From positions 1 through 38,431 of the forward strand of contig CALGOA010000223.1 of assembly GCA_937958015.1 (NCBI GenBank): a DNA stretch of 38,431 nucleotides, given 5' to 3'. Of the stretch, positions 1 to 8,407 are shown one piece after another. The notes under the pieces are model-generated. The model ran no database searches. It worked only from the letters and a program-made list of their open reading frames with translations, and was not told the DNA's origin. Origin of the DNA: an uncultured Acidimicrobiales bacterium (lineage in GTDB: Bacteria > Actinomycetota > Acidimicrobiia > Acidimicrobiales > SZUA-35). Positions within the stretch are counted from its first letter, which is position 1; the number at the start of each line of letters is the position of its first letter. A program made the translations under genes and the position numbers.

Positions 1-62
1 GGAGCGACCGAACCGACAACCAAAAGAAGACTTGCGAAAATTCCCACCACTACGCCGCGCAT
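1..62 (-). CDS. Exported or membrane protein, N-terminal fragment cut by window edge
   Basis: An ATG on the minus strand at 60-62 opens a frame that runs off the start of the window. Only 20 residues are visible: a short basic start (MRG) followed by a hydrophobic run rich in V, L, I and F. This looks like a signal peptide or a first membrane helix. It lies downstream of lgt in the same direction, separated by about 175 bases that hold a palindromic repeat, so it is probably not tightly coupled to lgt. The product cannot be named from so short a piece. Confidence 0.45.
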   Translation of the reverse strand, partial: MRGVVVGIFASLLLVVGSVA

Positions 63-150
63 GTGGGCAATCGTAGCGGTGGTTGCCGCCCACATTCCGT
101 GGGCGGATCACCATATGAGCTGGTAGCGGTCTGGCAGCCCGGCGGTGATC

Positions 151-227
151 TGTCTGCTGGCCACTACGTTTCGGCCAAATCTCTGCTGGGGACTACAGGA
201 TTTGTAGTGGCCAGCAGAAATTTGGGG
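151..227. repeat. Palindromic intergenic element, copy A
   Basis: The stem CTGCTGGGGACTACA (183-197) pairs with TGTAGTGGCCAGCAG (203-217) apart from a G/G opposition, and the half-unit CTGCTGGCCACTAC also occurs at 154-167. The element ends in AAATTTGGGGG. Closely related elements occur at 6466-6548 and 8298-8380, and a diverged one at 29713-29777. It sits just downstream of the lgt stop codon, so it could act as a transcript-end hairpin, but it lacks a clear T-run on that strand. The rest of the 63-238 gap shows nothing else recognisable. Confidence 0.75.
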
Positions 228-238
228 GAGGGGGTGGT

Positions 239-1207
239 TTAGCTAAAGAGGGGCTTGGTTGGGCCTGAGTCGTCGTCCGGGTCAGCGTCAGCGTCAGCCT
301 CAGAGTCGTCGGCGTCAGAGTCGGTGGCATCTGCGTCGGGTTCGGCTTTCACTGCGTCATCGGCGGCGAGGTCTTCGAACGATTCGATCGGTCGAGTATC
401 GTTCGAATCCTTCGATCGCATCTGGAGGAACCACAACACACCGACGATGACGGCGATGGCGCTGATCCAGTGGTTCACCCTGATGCCCAGGATCTGGGAG
501 GCGAAATCGGTCCGAATCGACTCGATAATGAAACGAAGCACGCCGTAGCCCGCGATCCACAGCGGCAGGATCTGGCCCCGCTTCAGCACCTTTCGACGGT
601 CCACCAGAATCAAACCCGCCGCCAGCGCCAGATTCAGCAGGGCCTCGTAAAGGAACGCCGGGTGGAAGGTCTCAAACTCGGCGAACCCGGCCGGCCGGAA
701 CTGGGGGTCTACCTCCAACGCCCACGGGAGGTCGCTGGGACCTCCGAAGATCTCCTGATTGAACCAGTTGCCCACTCGCCCGATCGCCTGTGCCACCGGG
801 ATGCCGGGGATGATCGCATCGGTGATGTCCCACAACCGGTCGCCGGTGATGCCCTTGCGGCGCGCCTGCCACGCCCCGGCCGCGATCCCCAAGAGCAGGC
901 CACCGGGGATGCCCAGTCCGCCGTTCCAGATCTTCAGGATGTCGATCGGATTGTCGGTGTACATCTTCCAGTCGGTTATGACGTGGTAGATGCGCGCGCC
1001 GAGAAGGCCTGCGGGAACGCCGACGGTTCCGATCGAGGTGATCTCATCGGGGTCCCCGCCTCGAGCTTCCCACCTCCGGCGCGCGATCTCTACCGCAGCC
1101 AGCACCCCCAGGGCGATACACAGTCCGTAGTAGTTGAACGTAAGAGGGCCGAGCGAGAAGTTGTTTCCCGGCGGCGGTGGGATGGAGCTGAGGAGGTGAA
1201 GGGTCAC
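239..1207 (-). CDS. lgt: Prolipoprotein diacylglyceryl transferase (Lgt)
   Basis: Lgt transfers a diacylglyceryl group from phosphatidylglycerol to the lipobox cysteine of prolipoproteins, the first step of bacterial lipoprotein maturation, in the cytoplasmic membrane. The Lgt signature GRVGNWFNQEIFG is at residues 143-155. The conserved YYGL segment near residue 27, the IWNGGLGIPGG loop near 94-103, HPAFLYE and several hydrophobic helices are all present. The position of E. coli His103 is Pro here; as I recall this position also varies in other actinobacterial Lgt proteins, so I do not read it as loss of function. The last 40 or so residues form an Asp/Ala/Glu-rich tail beyond the enzyme core. 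The gene starts with GTG and overlaps the murA stop by four bases (GTGA), so the two are translationally coupled. Confidence 0.96.
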   Translation of the reverse strand: MTLHLLSSIPPPPGNNFSLGPLTFNYYGLCIALGVLAAVEIARRRWEARGGDPDEITSIGTVGVPAGLLGARIYHVITDWKMYTDNPIDILKIWNGGLGIPGGLLLGIAAGAWQARRKGITGDRLWDITDAIIPGIPVAQAIGRVGNWFNQEIFGGPSDLPWALEVDPQFRPAGFAEFETFHPAFLYEALLNLALAAGLILVDRRKVLKRGQILPLWIAGYGVLRFIIESIRTDFASQILGIRVNHWISAIAVIVGVLWFLQMRSKDSNDTRPIESFEDLAADDAVKAEPDADATDSDADDSEADADADPDDDSGPTKPLFS

Positions 1208-2547
1208 CGCAGTGGAACCGTCGTGCGGCGGATATCCAGTCCCAGTTCGACGAAGTTTTCGATCGGGTGGTTGTAGCCCCGGTCGAGGTGGTGGGTTCCC
1301 GTGATCGTGGTGGTGCCCTTAGCTGCCGCGGCGGCGAGCACGTAGGCGAAACCGCCGCGGATATCGGGGACGACCACGTCGCTGCCGACGAGGTCACTCG
1401 TGCCGTGTACCACCACAGAACAGGGGGTGGACGATCCGACGAAGCGGCTGTCGATGCTGCCCAACGCGGTGGTGTACATCTCGATGTTGGCACCCATCTG
1501 GTTGAGCGCCGGCACATAGGTGAACCGGTTCTCGTAAACGGTTTCGTACATGACCGACAGGCCATCGCATTGGGTGAAGAGAGCGACCATCGGCGACTGC
1601 CAATCGGTCATGAAACCCGGATGGGTGTCGGTCTCGACCGCAGCGGGGGTCAGTCGATCGGCCCAAACCGAGATCGACGTATCGGTGATTTCGAATTGGG
1701 CGCCCATGCCATGCAGGGTGGAGATGGCGGTCACCAATCGGTCCTGGCTGCAGCCGTGGACCGTCACTTGACCACCCGTGATCAGGCCGGCGACAAGATA
1801 ACTGAACGCTTCGATCCGGTCGCCCTTGAGCTTGTGGCTGGCACCGGTCAACTCGTCGACGCCGTCGATGATGTAACGCCGGTTTGGCCGCATCTCGATG
1901 CGGGCTCCCATCCGTTGCAGGAACAACGCGAGCTCGATGATCTCTGGTTCGGTGGCGCCGCCGTCGAGCACGGTGCGACCTTCGGCCAGGACGGCCGACA
2001 GCAACACGGTTTCGGTGGCGCCGACCGAGGGGTAGGGAAGTTCGATGTGGGCGCCCCGGAGGCGGGTGGCCTTGGCCTCGAGACCTTCGCTGGTGATCGT
2101 GATCTGTGCGCCCATCTTGGTGAGCGCATCGACGTGGAAGTCGACCGGTCGCGAGCCGATGTCGTCGCCTCCGACCAGCGGAACAAACGCCTCGCCGACC
2201 GCATGAAGAAGCGGTCCGATCATGAGGATCGGGATCCGGTTCATGCCGCTGAAGCGCAGCGGTACTCGACTGCTGTCGAGGCTCACCGGGTTCACGGTGA
2301 TCTCGTTGTCACCCCGCTCGACCTCGCAGCCGAGACTCTCGAGCATGTTGCAGGTGATCTCGACGTCGCCGATGTCGGGGACGTTGCTGACCGTTGACGG
2401 TGAGCGGCCCAACATGGAGGCGACGAGGTGTTTGGTGACAGCATTCTTTGAACCGCGGACGGTGACGTCGCCGGTGAGGGGGCCGGTTGGATTGACGACC
2501 CAGGCGGCCGTGTCGGTCACCTCGGCGTCGGTACTTGAATCACTCAC
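1204..2547 (-). CDS. murA: UDP-N-acetylglucosamine 1-carboxyvinyltransferase (MurA), Asp-type active site
   Basis: MurA moves enolpyruvate from PEP to UDP-GlcNAc, the first committed cytosolic step of peptidoglycan synthesis. The substrate-binding GSKNA motif lies shortly after the N-terminus, and the loop LVGGDDIGSRPVDFH is present. In E. coli that loop reads GGCTIGARPVD, so the catalytic-loop Cys115 is Asp here (codon 2164-2166), as in mycobacterial and chlamydial MurA. I chose the GTG at 2545-2547 as the start: it has AGGGAG at 2558-2563 upstream and gives 447 residues, near the family length. An upstream ATG at 2649 would add 34 low-complexity residues and lacks a ribosome site. The stop overlaps the lgt start. 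Confidence 0.95.
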   Translation of the reverse strand: MSDSSTDAEVTDTAAWVVNPTGPLTGDVTVRGSKNAVTKHLVASMLGRSPSTVSNVPDIGDVEITCNMLESLGCEVERGDNEITVNPVSLDSSRVPLRFSGMNRIPILMIGPLLHAVGEAFVPLVGGDDIGSRPVDFHVDALTKMGAQITITSEGLEAKATRLRGAHIELPYPSVGATETVLLSAVLAEGRTVLDGGATEPEIIELALFLQRMGARIEMRPNRRYIIDGVDELTGASHKLKGDRIEAFSYLVAGLITGGQVTVHGCSQDRLVTAISTLHGMGAQFEITDTSISVWADRLTPAAVETDTHPGFMTDWQSPMVALFTQCDGLSVMYETVYENRFTYVPALNQMGANIEMYTTALGSIDSRFVGSSTPCSVVVHGTSDLVGSDVVVPDIRGGFAYVLAAAAAKGTTTITGTHHLDRGYNHPIENFVELGLDIRRTTVPLR

Positions 2548-2692
2548 GTTCGGAATGCTCCCTGCATCGGTGGACTTGGGTCGTGGAGGCGTGTATGCGG
2601 AAGCCATTGGCGACAACCGTAGTGGGCCAATGCCCCCAAACTGCTGCATCTCCGGCTGAACGGGACGTTCGGTGGAGAGGAGATTTGCTTGG

Positions 2693-3688
2693 TCAGACCT
2701 GCAGGGCGAGACGCTTCAGTTGCTCACGCAACGGGCTGACACCGTTGAGCAGCGCCTGAAGCCGTTTGACCGGATGCAGCGGTCCCATATTGCGATCGGT
2801 GGAGATGGTGGCCATACGGCTCAGCTCGGCCATGTCGAAGGCCACGCTGTACAACGCGAGCCGTTCCACGATCCGGGGGTGGCTGAACAGTTCGGGGTAC
2901 TCCTGCGCGATCCAAGTGGGTACGTCTTCGAAGTCCTTGGCCCGCAGCGTGTGCGCTACATCGTCGGGTACGTGCGCTTCGGGGTACCGCAGGAACCTTA
3001 GGAGGACGTCCAGTTCGAGGTCGGCTGGAGCGCCGCGACACCACTCGAAGTCGAGCAGTGCGCTCAGTCCGTTCACGTCGGCCATGACGTTCTCAAACGA
3101 GAGGTCGCCGTGGATCAACGTGCGCTGGTGATAGTCCTCGAGGGCGTCGCCGTGGTCGTTCACCATTGCGGCCAGATCGTCCAGCAGGAGCCGATCGACA
3201 GCGTTTCTGGCGGCGAGTCCGTCGATAGCCATCAGGATGGGCACGACCGGAGTGACCGCTTTTGGATCGAGCAGGTGGGTGTTCTCAACCAGCGACGTTG
3301 CCTCGGGCGGAGTGGGGACCGCATGCAGCTTTTTCAGGGCCTTGGCAAAGTCGACGATCAGGGATTTGCGCCGAGCCTCGTCGATCGTGGGCCAGACCCG
3401 TGAGAGCGCCATGCCGGGCTTCCGCTCGATCACCACGAAGTCGAAACCGGTCTCGCCCGAGAATCCGAGGACCCGCGGCATGTAACGCTCGGCCGGCAGG
3501 GTTTGGCAGACCAGAGCTTCACGCCGCAGTCGTTGATCGGGTCGGCAATTCACTCGAACAACCTCGCGAGGTCCGATATGTACCTCGTTGCGGGTTGAGT
3601 TCGCCCGTTTCAGAACCGCCGGAACCTCGAGTCCGATGCCTTGAAGCGCGCGCCGGGCACGCGTCTCGGCGATTCGATCCTGTGGCAT
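2693..3688 (-). CDS. Aminoglycoside phosphotransferase (APH)-family kinase
   Basis: This is a predicted small-molecule kinase of the APH/choline kinase fold. The Brenner-type motif HGDLSFEN is at residues 193-200 and the metal-binding DFEW at 213-216, the usual arrangement of catalytic Asp/Asn and second Asp. Upstream are an EVVRVN strand and RREALVCQTL, which fit the lysine/glutamate region of the N-lobe, although the classical ATP-binding lysine is replaced by arginine. I start at the ATG at 3686-3688; an in-frame start at 3775 would add 29 residues that do not resemble the family. The substrate cannot be read from sequence. These genes are common in actinobacteria and most do not give drug resistance. 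It stands alone, 127 bases from the next minus-strand gene. Confidence 0.82.
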   Translation of the reverse strand: MPQDRIAETRARRALQGIGLEVPAVLKRANSTRNEVHIGPREVVRVNCRPDQRLRREALVCQTLPAERYMPRVLGFSGETGFDFVVIERKPGMALSRVWPTIDEARRKSLIVDFAKALKKLHAVPTPPEATSLVENTHLLDPKAVTPVVPILMAIDGLAARNAVDRLLLDDLAAMVNDHGDALEDYHQRTLIHGDLSFENVMADVNGLSALLDFEWCRGAPADLELDVLLRFLRYPEAHVPDDVAHTLRAKDFEDVPTWIAQEYPELFSHPRIVERLALYSVAFDMAELSRMATISTDRNMGPLHPVKRLQALLNGVSPLREQLKRLALQV

Positions 3689-3814
3689 AGGAGACCTATC
3701 GGCAGTACCCCCAGCACGGTGTAGCCCATTCGGGGTGATGGAATATGCTTGGACAGGCAGTGCCGGTTGGACCATTGCCCCTGCTCATTCACCCAATCGA
3801 TCGGAAGCGAGTCG

Positions 3815-4636
3815 CTATGTGGCCAGGATCGCCTCGTTGAATGGTGGCCACGCAGCTGCGGCCCAGGGGCCGAAATCGGTGTCGGTAAGACACACCGCGA
3901 ATCGGTTGGACTGCCGATCGATCCAGATGAACGTGCCCGCCGCGCCAAAATGGCCCGCCACCGACGGGGGCGAGGACGGAGCGATCCAATGGGGTGACTT
4001 CGTCCCTCGTAGTTCGAACCCCAGTCCCCACGGATTCGGGATCTGGCGTCCAAAGCCGGGAAGTACGCCTTCGAGATTCGGCAACAGAGGGGAGAGAGCC
4101 CGATCGGCTGTCGTTGGATGCAGCAGTGTTGGTTGGAGCCATTCCCGGCAGAACCGAGTGAGGTCCGACACGGTGCTCACCGCAGCGAATGCGGGTGAGC
4201 CGTTGAGCCAGGTGTCGTTCATCCCCAGCGGCTCACACACCGCCTCGCGCAGGTAGTTGGCGATCGTCATCCCTGCGGCCCGTTCGAGTTCGGCGCCCAA
4301 CACATCGAATCCGGCGTTGCTATAGATTCGGCGAGTACCAGGTTCGACGACCGGGTCCTGAGTGCGAGGGCCGAGTCCGGATGCATGGCCCAGCAACAAC
4401 TCGATCGTGGATCCCGGCGGCCCGGCGGGTTGATTCAACGAGAGCGTGCCCTCTTCGATCGCAATGAGGATGGCGTGTGCAACCAGAGGTTTGGTGACCG
4501 ACGCCAACTTGAACTCCCGGTTGATGTCGCCGAGCGTGGTAACCGATCCCACCGACGTCGACCACGCCGCTGCCACCGCCCCGACCGGCCACGTTGCGGC
4601 CAAGTCGGCCGGATTGGGACCGGTTGGCGGTGTCAC
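3815..4636 (-). CDS. Serine hydrolase, beta-lactamase class C / esterase fold
   Basis: The 273-residue protein carries the penicillin-binding/beta-lactamase motifs: SVTK at residues 46-49 (SxxK nucleophile and base), YSN at 105-107 (YxN) and HFGAAG near the C-terminus in place of the KTG box. HxG variants at that position are typical of class C-like esterases and D-aminopeptidases rather than true beta-lactamases. There is no signal peptide, so the enzyme is probably cytoplasmic and acts on an ester or peptide. It is somewhat short for the family. Its GTG start overlaps the stop of the upstream adenylate cyclase gene by four bases (GTGA), so the two are likely co-translated. Confidence 0.85.
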   Translation of the reverse strand: MTPPTGPNPADLAATWPVGAVAAAWSTSVGSVTTLGDINREFKLASVTKPLVAHAILIAIEEGTLSLNQPAGPPGSTIELLLGHASGLGPRTQDPVVEPGTRRIYSNAGFDVLGAELERAAGMTIANYLREAVCEPLGMNDTWLNGSPAFAAVSTVSDLTRFCREWLQPTLLHPTTADRALSPLLPNLEGVLPGFGRQIPNPWGLGFELRGTKSPHWIAPSSPPSVAGHFGAAGTFIWIDRQSNRFAVCLTDTDFGPWAAAAWPPFNEAILAT

Positions 4637-5220
4637 AGGTTCATCGATTCGATGAGGTGGGCGGCCATGGCCAGATCTGCCACCGCGATCGGATTGTCGA
4701 AACTCGGCACCTTCACTTCGCCGATCGATGCTTTGGTCTGGATCAACCCGGGGATCACATCGACCGGTGCCAACAGTTGACCCGGACCGGCGTGGTCGGC
4801 CAAACGAGCGGCCAGGTTCACCGATGCTCCGATGTAGTCATCGCCCTCGAACAGGATCACGTCGCCGATTGTGACACCGCCGTGCACCGGGAGAAGGCCC
4901 TGCGATCGGGCCCGCAGCATGACCTTCAGCAGGCACGACAAAACCGCGGGGGCCTGGTGGCCGCCGAACATCGCTCCGTCACCCAGCCATTTCGCTACCC
5001 GCACGCCCGATGAGGCGCTGATGTCCCGAACGATGCCCCGGAATACCGCCAGCTGCTGGACTGCGGCATCGTCTCCTTCGCTGTTGGCGAAATGGGTGAA
5101 ACCCGAAAGATCGACAAAACCCACCGTGCGCCGGACCCGATAGGACGAGGCGGGAGGGACGACGTAGTCGGACTGCATACCCAGAGAGACCGTAATGCTC
5201 CGCAGCTGCCATCGGGGCAT
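4633..5220 (-). CDS. Stand-alone class III adenylate/guanylate cyclase
   Basis: A minimal class III nucleotidyl cyclase of 195 residues. The first metal-binding Asp is in VDLSGFT (Asp37), the second in KWLGDGAMF (Asp81), and the transition-state Asn and Arg are in VNLAARL (Asn135, Arg139). The lysine of KWLGD and the Asp of GDDYIG fit the adenine-selecting pair, so cAMP is the likelier product. No membrane or sensor domain is attached, so regulation must come from elsewhere or from dimerisation. I start at the ATG 5218-5220; a TTG at 5241 would add seven residues. The stop overlaps the serine hydrolase start. The gene is divergent from the DEAD-box helicase, with a short shared upstream region at 5221-5285. 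Confidence 0.88.
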   Translation of the reverse strand: MPRWQLRSITVSLGMQSDYVVPPASSYRVRRTVGFVDLSGFTHFANSEGDDAAVQQLAVFRGIVRDISASSGVRVAKWLGDGAMFGGHQAPAVLSCLLKVMLRARSQGLLPVHGGVTIGDVILFEGDDYIGASVNLAARLADHAGPGQLLAPVDVIPGLIQTKASIGEVKVPSFDNPIAVADLAMAAHLIESMNL

Positions 5221-5285
5221 TCCCACCGATCGAACTTCCAAGCCGTTACGCTTCTAAGCACGAAATCTCTGCCGAAAGACCATTC

Positions 5286-6446
5286 ATGACCCTTTTCTCT
5301 GAACTCGGGGTCGCTCCTCCGGTCGTTTCTGCCCTCCAAGAACGAGGAATCGACTCCGCCTTTGCGATTCAGGAACTTGCCATTCCTGATGCGCTCGCAG
5401 GCCGAGACGTGTGCGGAAAAGCCCAAACCGGATCGGGTAAGACCCTTGCCTTCGGGATACCGACGGTACAAGCGCTGGCCGATGCCAAGCGCAAGACGCT
5501 TCACGCCCTCATGCTCGTTCCCACCCGCGAGCTCGCAACCCAGGTGGTCGAAGAACTGGCCCCTCTGGCCGGCTCCCTCGACCTGAAGGTGCTGGCCGTC
5601 TACGGCGGCGCCGACATCGACAAGCAGATCGCAAAGCTCAATGCGGGCGTCGAGATCGTGGTTGCCACACCGGGCCGCCTCATCGATCTGCTCGACCGCA
5701 AGGCCGTGTCGGTTTCCGACGTCAACTGCGTCGTGATCGACGAGGCTGACCGCATGGCCGATATGGGCTTCCTGCCCCAAGTCGAGTGGATCCTGCGCCG
5801 CATCGATGGTGAACACCAGACGCTGCTCTTCTCGGCCACGCTCGACGGTGCGGTCGGATCGTTGATCACTCGTTACCAGACCGACCCGGTGTTCCACGAG
5901 GTGGAATCCGACGACGTCACGGTCGAGAACATGACGCACCGCTTTATCCAGGTCCATCAGATGGATCAGGCCAAGGTGGCTGCGTCGATCGCAAAGTCGG
6001 TCGACCGAACGATCGTGTTCTGCAACACCAAACGGGCCTGCGACAAGGTCGCTGGGGAGCTCGACAAACTCGGCGTGGCCGCTCAGGCGATCCACGGTGA
6101 CCTCCGGCAGCGTCACCGCGAGAAGGCGCTGGCCGCATTCTCGGCTGGCCAAACCAGCGTGCTCGTCGCCACCGATGTTGCGGCGCGTGGCATTCACGTC
6201 GACGACGTCGAGGTGGTCATCCACTTCGATCCGCCAGACGACCACAAGACCTACCTGCACCGCTCGGGCCGAACCGCCCGTGCCGGCGACTCGGGGCTTG
6301 CGGTGTCGTTCGTTCGATGGAATGAGGAACTGCACGTCAAGCGGCTCCAGAAGCGCCTGGCGCTCGATATTCCGATCGTCGAGATGTTCAGCAACGATCC
6401 CCGTTTGACCGACCTCGTCTCCTGGGACCCCACCGAAGCCGCATAA
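5286..6446 (+). CDS. DEAD-box ATP-dependent RNA helicase
   Basis: This is a superfamily 2 RNA helicase for RNA unwinding in processes such as ribosome assembly or mRNA turnover. Motifs appear in order: Q motif around residue 28, Walker A AQTGSGKT at 46-53, PTRELA near 79, DEAD at 152-155, SAT at 183-185, then ATDVAARGIHVDDV and HRSGRTARAG in the second RecA domain. At 386 residues it is a core-only enzyme without the basic or RNA-binding tail seen in DeaD, RhlE or CsdA, so the exact ortholog cannot be assigned. It is followed by copy B of the palindromic repeat. Confidence 0.95.
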   Translation: MTLFSELGVAPPVVSALQERGIDSAFAIQELAIPDALAGRDVCGKAQTGSGKTLAFGIPTVQALADAKRKTLHALMLVPTRELATQVVEELAPLAGSLDLKVLAVYGGADIDKQIAKLNAGVEIVVATPGRLIDLLDRKAVSVSDVNCVVIDEADRMADMGFLPQVEWILRRIDGEHQTLLFSATLDGAVGSLITRYQTDPVFHEVESDDVTVENMTHRFIQVHQMDQAKVAASIAKSVDRTIVFCNTKRACDKVAGELDKLGVAAQAIHGDLRQRHREKALAAFSAGQTSVLVATDVAARGIHVDDVEVVIHFDPPDDHKTYLHRSGRTARAGDSGLAVSFVRWNEELHVKRLQKRLALDIPIVEMFSNDPRLTDLVSWDPTEAA

Positions 6447-6465
6447 ACCCCACCCCATCTACCCT

Positions 6466-6548
6466 CCCCCCAAATTTCTGCTGGCCACTACAAATCTCGT
6501 AGTCGCCAGCAGACAGAACGGGGTTTTGTGGTCTCCAGCAGACAGAAC
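6466..6548. repeat. Palindromic intergenic element, copy B (inverted relative to A and C)
   Basis: CTGCTGGCCACTAC (6478-6491) pairs with GTAGTCGCCAGCAG (6499-6512) with one mismatch, around a 7-base loop. A further half-unit with CCAGCAGACAGAAC follows near 6533-6548. The flank reads CCCCCCAAATTT. It is the reverse complement in orientation of copies A and C. It directly follows the helicase stop and precedes the DNA methylase gene. Confidence 0.78.
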
Positions 6549-6614
6549 CACACTCGTGGGCGGCACTGAATCGCCGCTGACGAACCGTGCCCGCTGTCTG
6601 TACGGTGATCGGCG

Positions 6615-8276
6615 ATGACCACGGTTCAACGTCCCCAAACAGCGTGGCTCGATCATGCCGCTGCGGTGGGCGTCGCCGGTATCGCTCAGGCGGTTCTCGA
6701 TGCGTGCGCGCAAGCAGGCGGCGTCCGCTCGCCCCACCCGCAGGGGTTGTTGGTTCCCGAGCCAACCGGAGGCTGGGCGAACCCAAGACTCCTGGGATGG
6801 GTGCACGAATGGTCTGCCACCGGCGTCGACCGAACCCGCCGGGGCGCGTATTACACGCCGCCCGACTTCGCCGCCGATGTTGTGGATCGAGCGTTGGACG
6901 GCGTGCCCGAACCGCCTGCGTTCGTGGTCGACCCGGCATGTGGGGGAGGGGTGTTTCTGCTCGAGATCCTCGATCGCCTTCGTTCGGCGGGCATCGAACC
7001 GGCAGACTGCGTTCGCCGAATCGCAGGAATCGAGATCGACTCGACCGCGGCGGCAACAACCCGTCAGGCGCTGCAGGCATGGCAGCTCCTTCACGGGGTG
7101 GCGAACCCCGTCGAGGCAACGATCGCGGTGATGGATTCTTTGGATGCCTGGCCGTCCACCTGGCCCCAGGCCGACCTGATCGTTGGCAACCCGCCCTTCG
7201 CCAGCCCGCTGAAGTCTGGGTCAATCCCCGAATCGGCCCAGGCCTATCGGAGTCACCACTCCGAAGTGCTTGGCCCGTACGCAGACCTGGCGGCGATTCA
7301 TCTCTGGCGAGCTACCCAGGTGTTGGCCGAGGGTGGACGACTGGCCTTCGTCGCTCCGGTTTCGATCGTCAACGCCCGCGACACCGGGCGTCTCTGGCGT
7401 CGGTTTGAAGCCGAGGCCGACGCGGTGTCTGTTCTGATTCCTGCGTCGAGCCCCTTCGAGGCGTCCGTCCGGGTCTTCGTTCCGGTGTTTGAGATTCGAC
7501 GAGTAGATCGCTCTCGCCGGCGCTCGCTTGCTGCTGCTGTGGCCGAGGCGATCGGATTACCGACCGTGGATATCGCCGATGACGCCCCCACTCTTGGGAG
7601 CATCGCATCTGCGACGAGCGGTTTCCGGGACGAGTTCTATGGTCTGGCCGAACATGTGCGGGAAGCCCAGGCTGATCTCGGTCGATTCGGACGGCTGGTC
7701 ACGGTTGGTTCGATCGAACCGCTCGAGTGTTCGTGGGGAGTGAAGTCCACTAAATTCGCAAAAGCGAAATGGGATCGGCCTGTGGTCGTACGATCCGAAC
7801 TGAACGAACGGGTCGGCAACTTCGTCGAGGCACAGATGGTGCCCAAGGTTCTGGTGGCAACCCAGACCAAGGTCCTCGAGCCGGTGGTGGATCCGGTCGG
7901 AGATCTCATCGGTGTCACACCCACGATCATCGTGACCAGCGACCAGCCCGCCCACGTCGCCGCCATGCTGCTGGCCCCAGCCGTAAATGCCATAGCGGTA
8001 GGGCGCTGGTTCGGAACCGGGTTATCGGAGACAGCCTTGCGGCCAACCGCATCGACCCTCCTAGACCTTCCACTCCCCACGAATCGGGAGGCGTGGGACG
8101 AAGCGGCCGAGCTGGTTCAAACCACAGCCTCCTCGATCGATGGCTCTCAAGTTCCACCCTCTGCGGAAACACTCATCCAAGTTGCCGAACTGATGCAGGA
8201 TGCCTACGGCGGTCCGGACGAATTGATCGACTGGTGGCGAACCCGGGCCGGGCTGCTTCCGGCCGATGGTGAGTGA
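6615..8276 (+). CDS. N6-adenine DNA methyltransferase (gamma-class, orphan)
   Basis: The 553-residue protein has the arrangement of N-6 DNA methylases: an RRGAYYTPPDF segment at residues 76-85, the SAM-binding motif DPACGGGVFL at 106-115, an acidic residue in GIEID near 138-142, and catalytic motif NPPF at 192-195. The C-terminal 300 or so residues contain no recognisable nuclease motif and probably recognise the target sequence. It resembles the Eco57I/PglX-like group. No restriction subunit, PglZ or helicase partner is adjacent, so it looks like a solitary methylase or a remnant of a modification system. Copies B and C of a palindromic repeat flank it in opposite orientation, an arrangement that could reflect insertion as a cassette, though this is inference. 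Confidence 0.88.
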   Translation: MTTVQRPQTAWLDHAAAVGVAGIAQAVLDACAQAGGVRSPHPQGLLVPEPTGGWANPRLLGWVHEWSATGVDRTRRGAYYTPPDFAADVVDRALDGVPEPPAFVVDPACGGGVFLLEILDRLRSAGIEPADCVRRIAGIEIDSTAAATTRQALQAWQLLHGVANPVEATIAVMDSLDAWPSTWPQADLIVGNPPFASPLKSGSIPESAQAYRSHHSEVLGPYADLAAIHLWRATQVLAEGGRLAFVAPVSIVNARDTGRLWRRFEAEADAVSVLIPASSPFEASVRVFVPVFEIRRVDRSRRRSLAAAVAEAIGLPTVDIADDAPTLGSIASATSGFRDEFYGLAEHVREAQADLGRFGRLVTVGSIEPLECSWGVKSTKFAKAKWDRPVVVRSELNERVGNFVEAQMVPKVLVATQTKVLEPVVDPVGDLIGVTPTIIVTSDQPAHVAAMLLAPAVNAIAVGRWFGTGLSETALRPTASTLLDLPLPTNREAWDEAAELVQTTASSIDGSQVPPSAETLIQVAELMQDAYGGPDELIDWWRTRAGLLPADGE

Positions 8277-8297
8277 TTCCGGGCCCAGGCGCAGGTC

Positions 8298-8380
8298 GTT
8301 CTGTCTGCTGGCGACCACGTTTCTTCGTTCTGTCTGCCCGCCGATACGAGATTTGTAGTGGCCAGCAGAAATTTGGGGGG
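8298..8380. repeat. Palindromic intergenic element, copy C
   Basis: It contains two TTCTGTCTGC half-units (8299-8308 and 8327-8336) and the conserved right arm GTAGTGGCCAGCAG (8355-8368), followed by AAATTTGGGGGG. The left arm is degenerate (CTGCCCGCCGATAC), so the hairpin is weaker than in copies A and B. It is in the same orientation as copy A and inverted relative to copy B. It lies between the methylase stop and metX. Confidence 0.72.
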
Positions 8381-8407
8381 CGGTAAACCTGAGTATGCTG
8401 GTCGACT

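Noticed and set aside
2693..3688. An aminoglycoside-resistance gene
   Set aside because: Only the general APH fold motifs are present, and there is no resistance context. The substrate cannot be told.
3815..4636. A true beta-lactamase resistance gene
   Set aside because: The KTG box is HFG-type and there is no signal peptide, which fits an esterase or peptidase better.
4995..6458. A 487-codon open frame antisense to the helicase
   Set aside because: It is the mirror of a gene with all DEAD-box motifs on the other strand. Its composition is typical of antisense frames in GC-rich DNA.
6615..8276. Part of a BREX or type I restriction system
   Set aside because: No PglZ, BrxC, HsdS, HsdR or other partner gene lies next to it.
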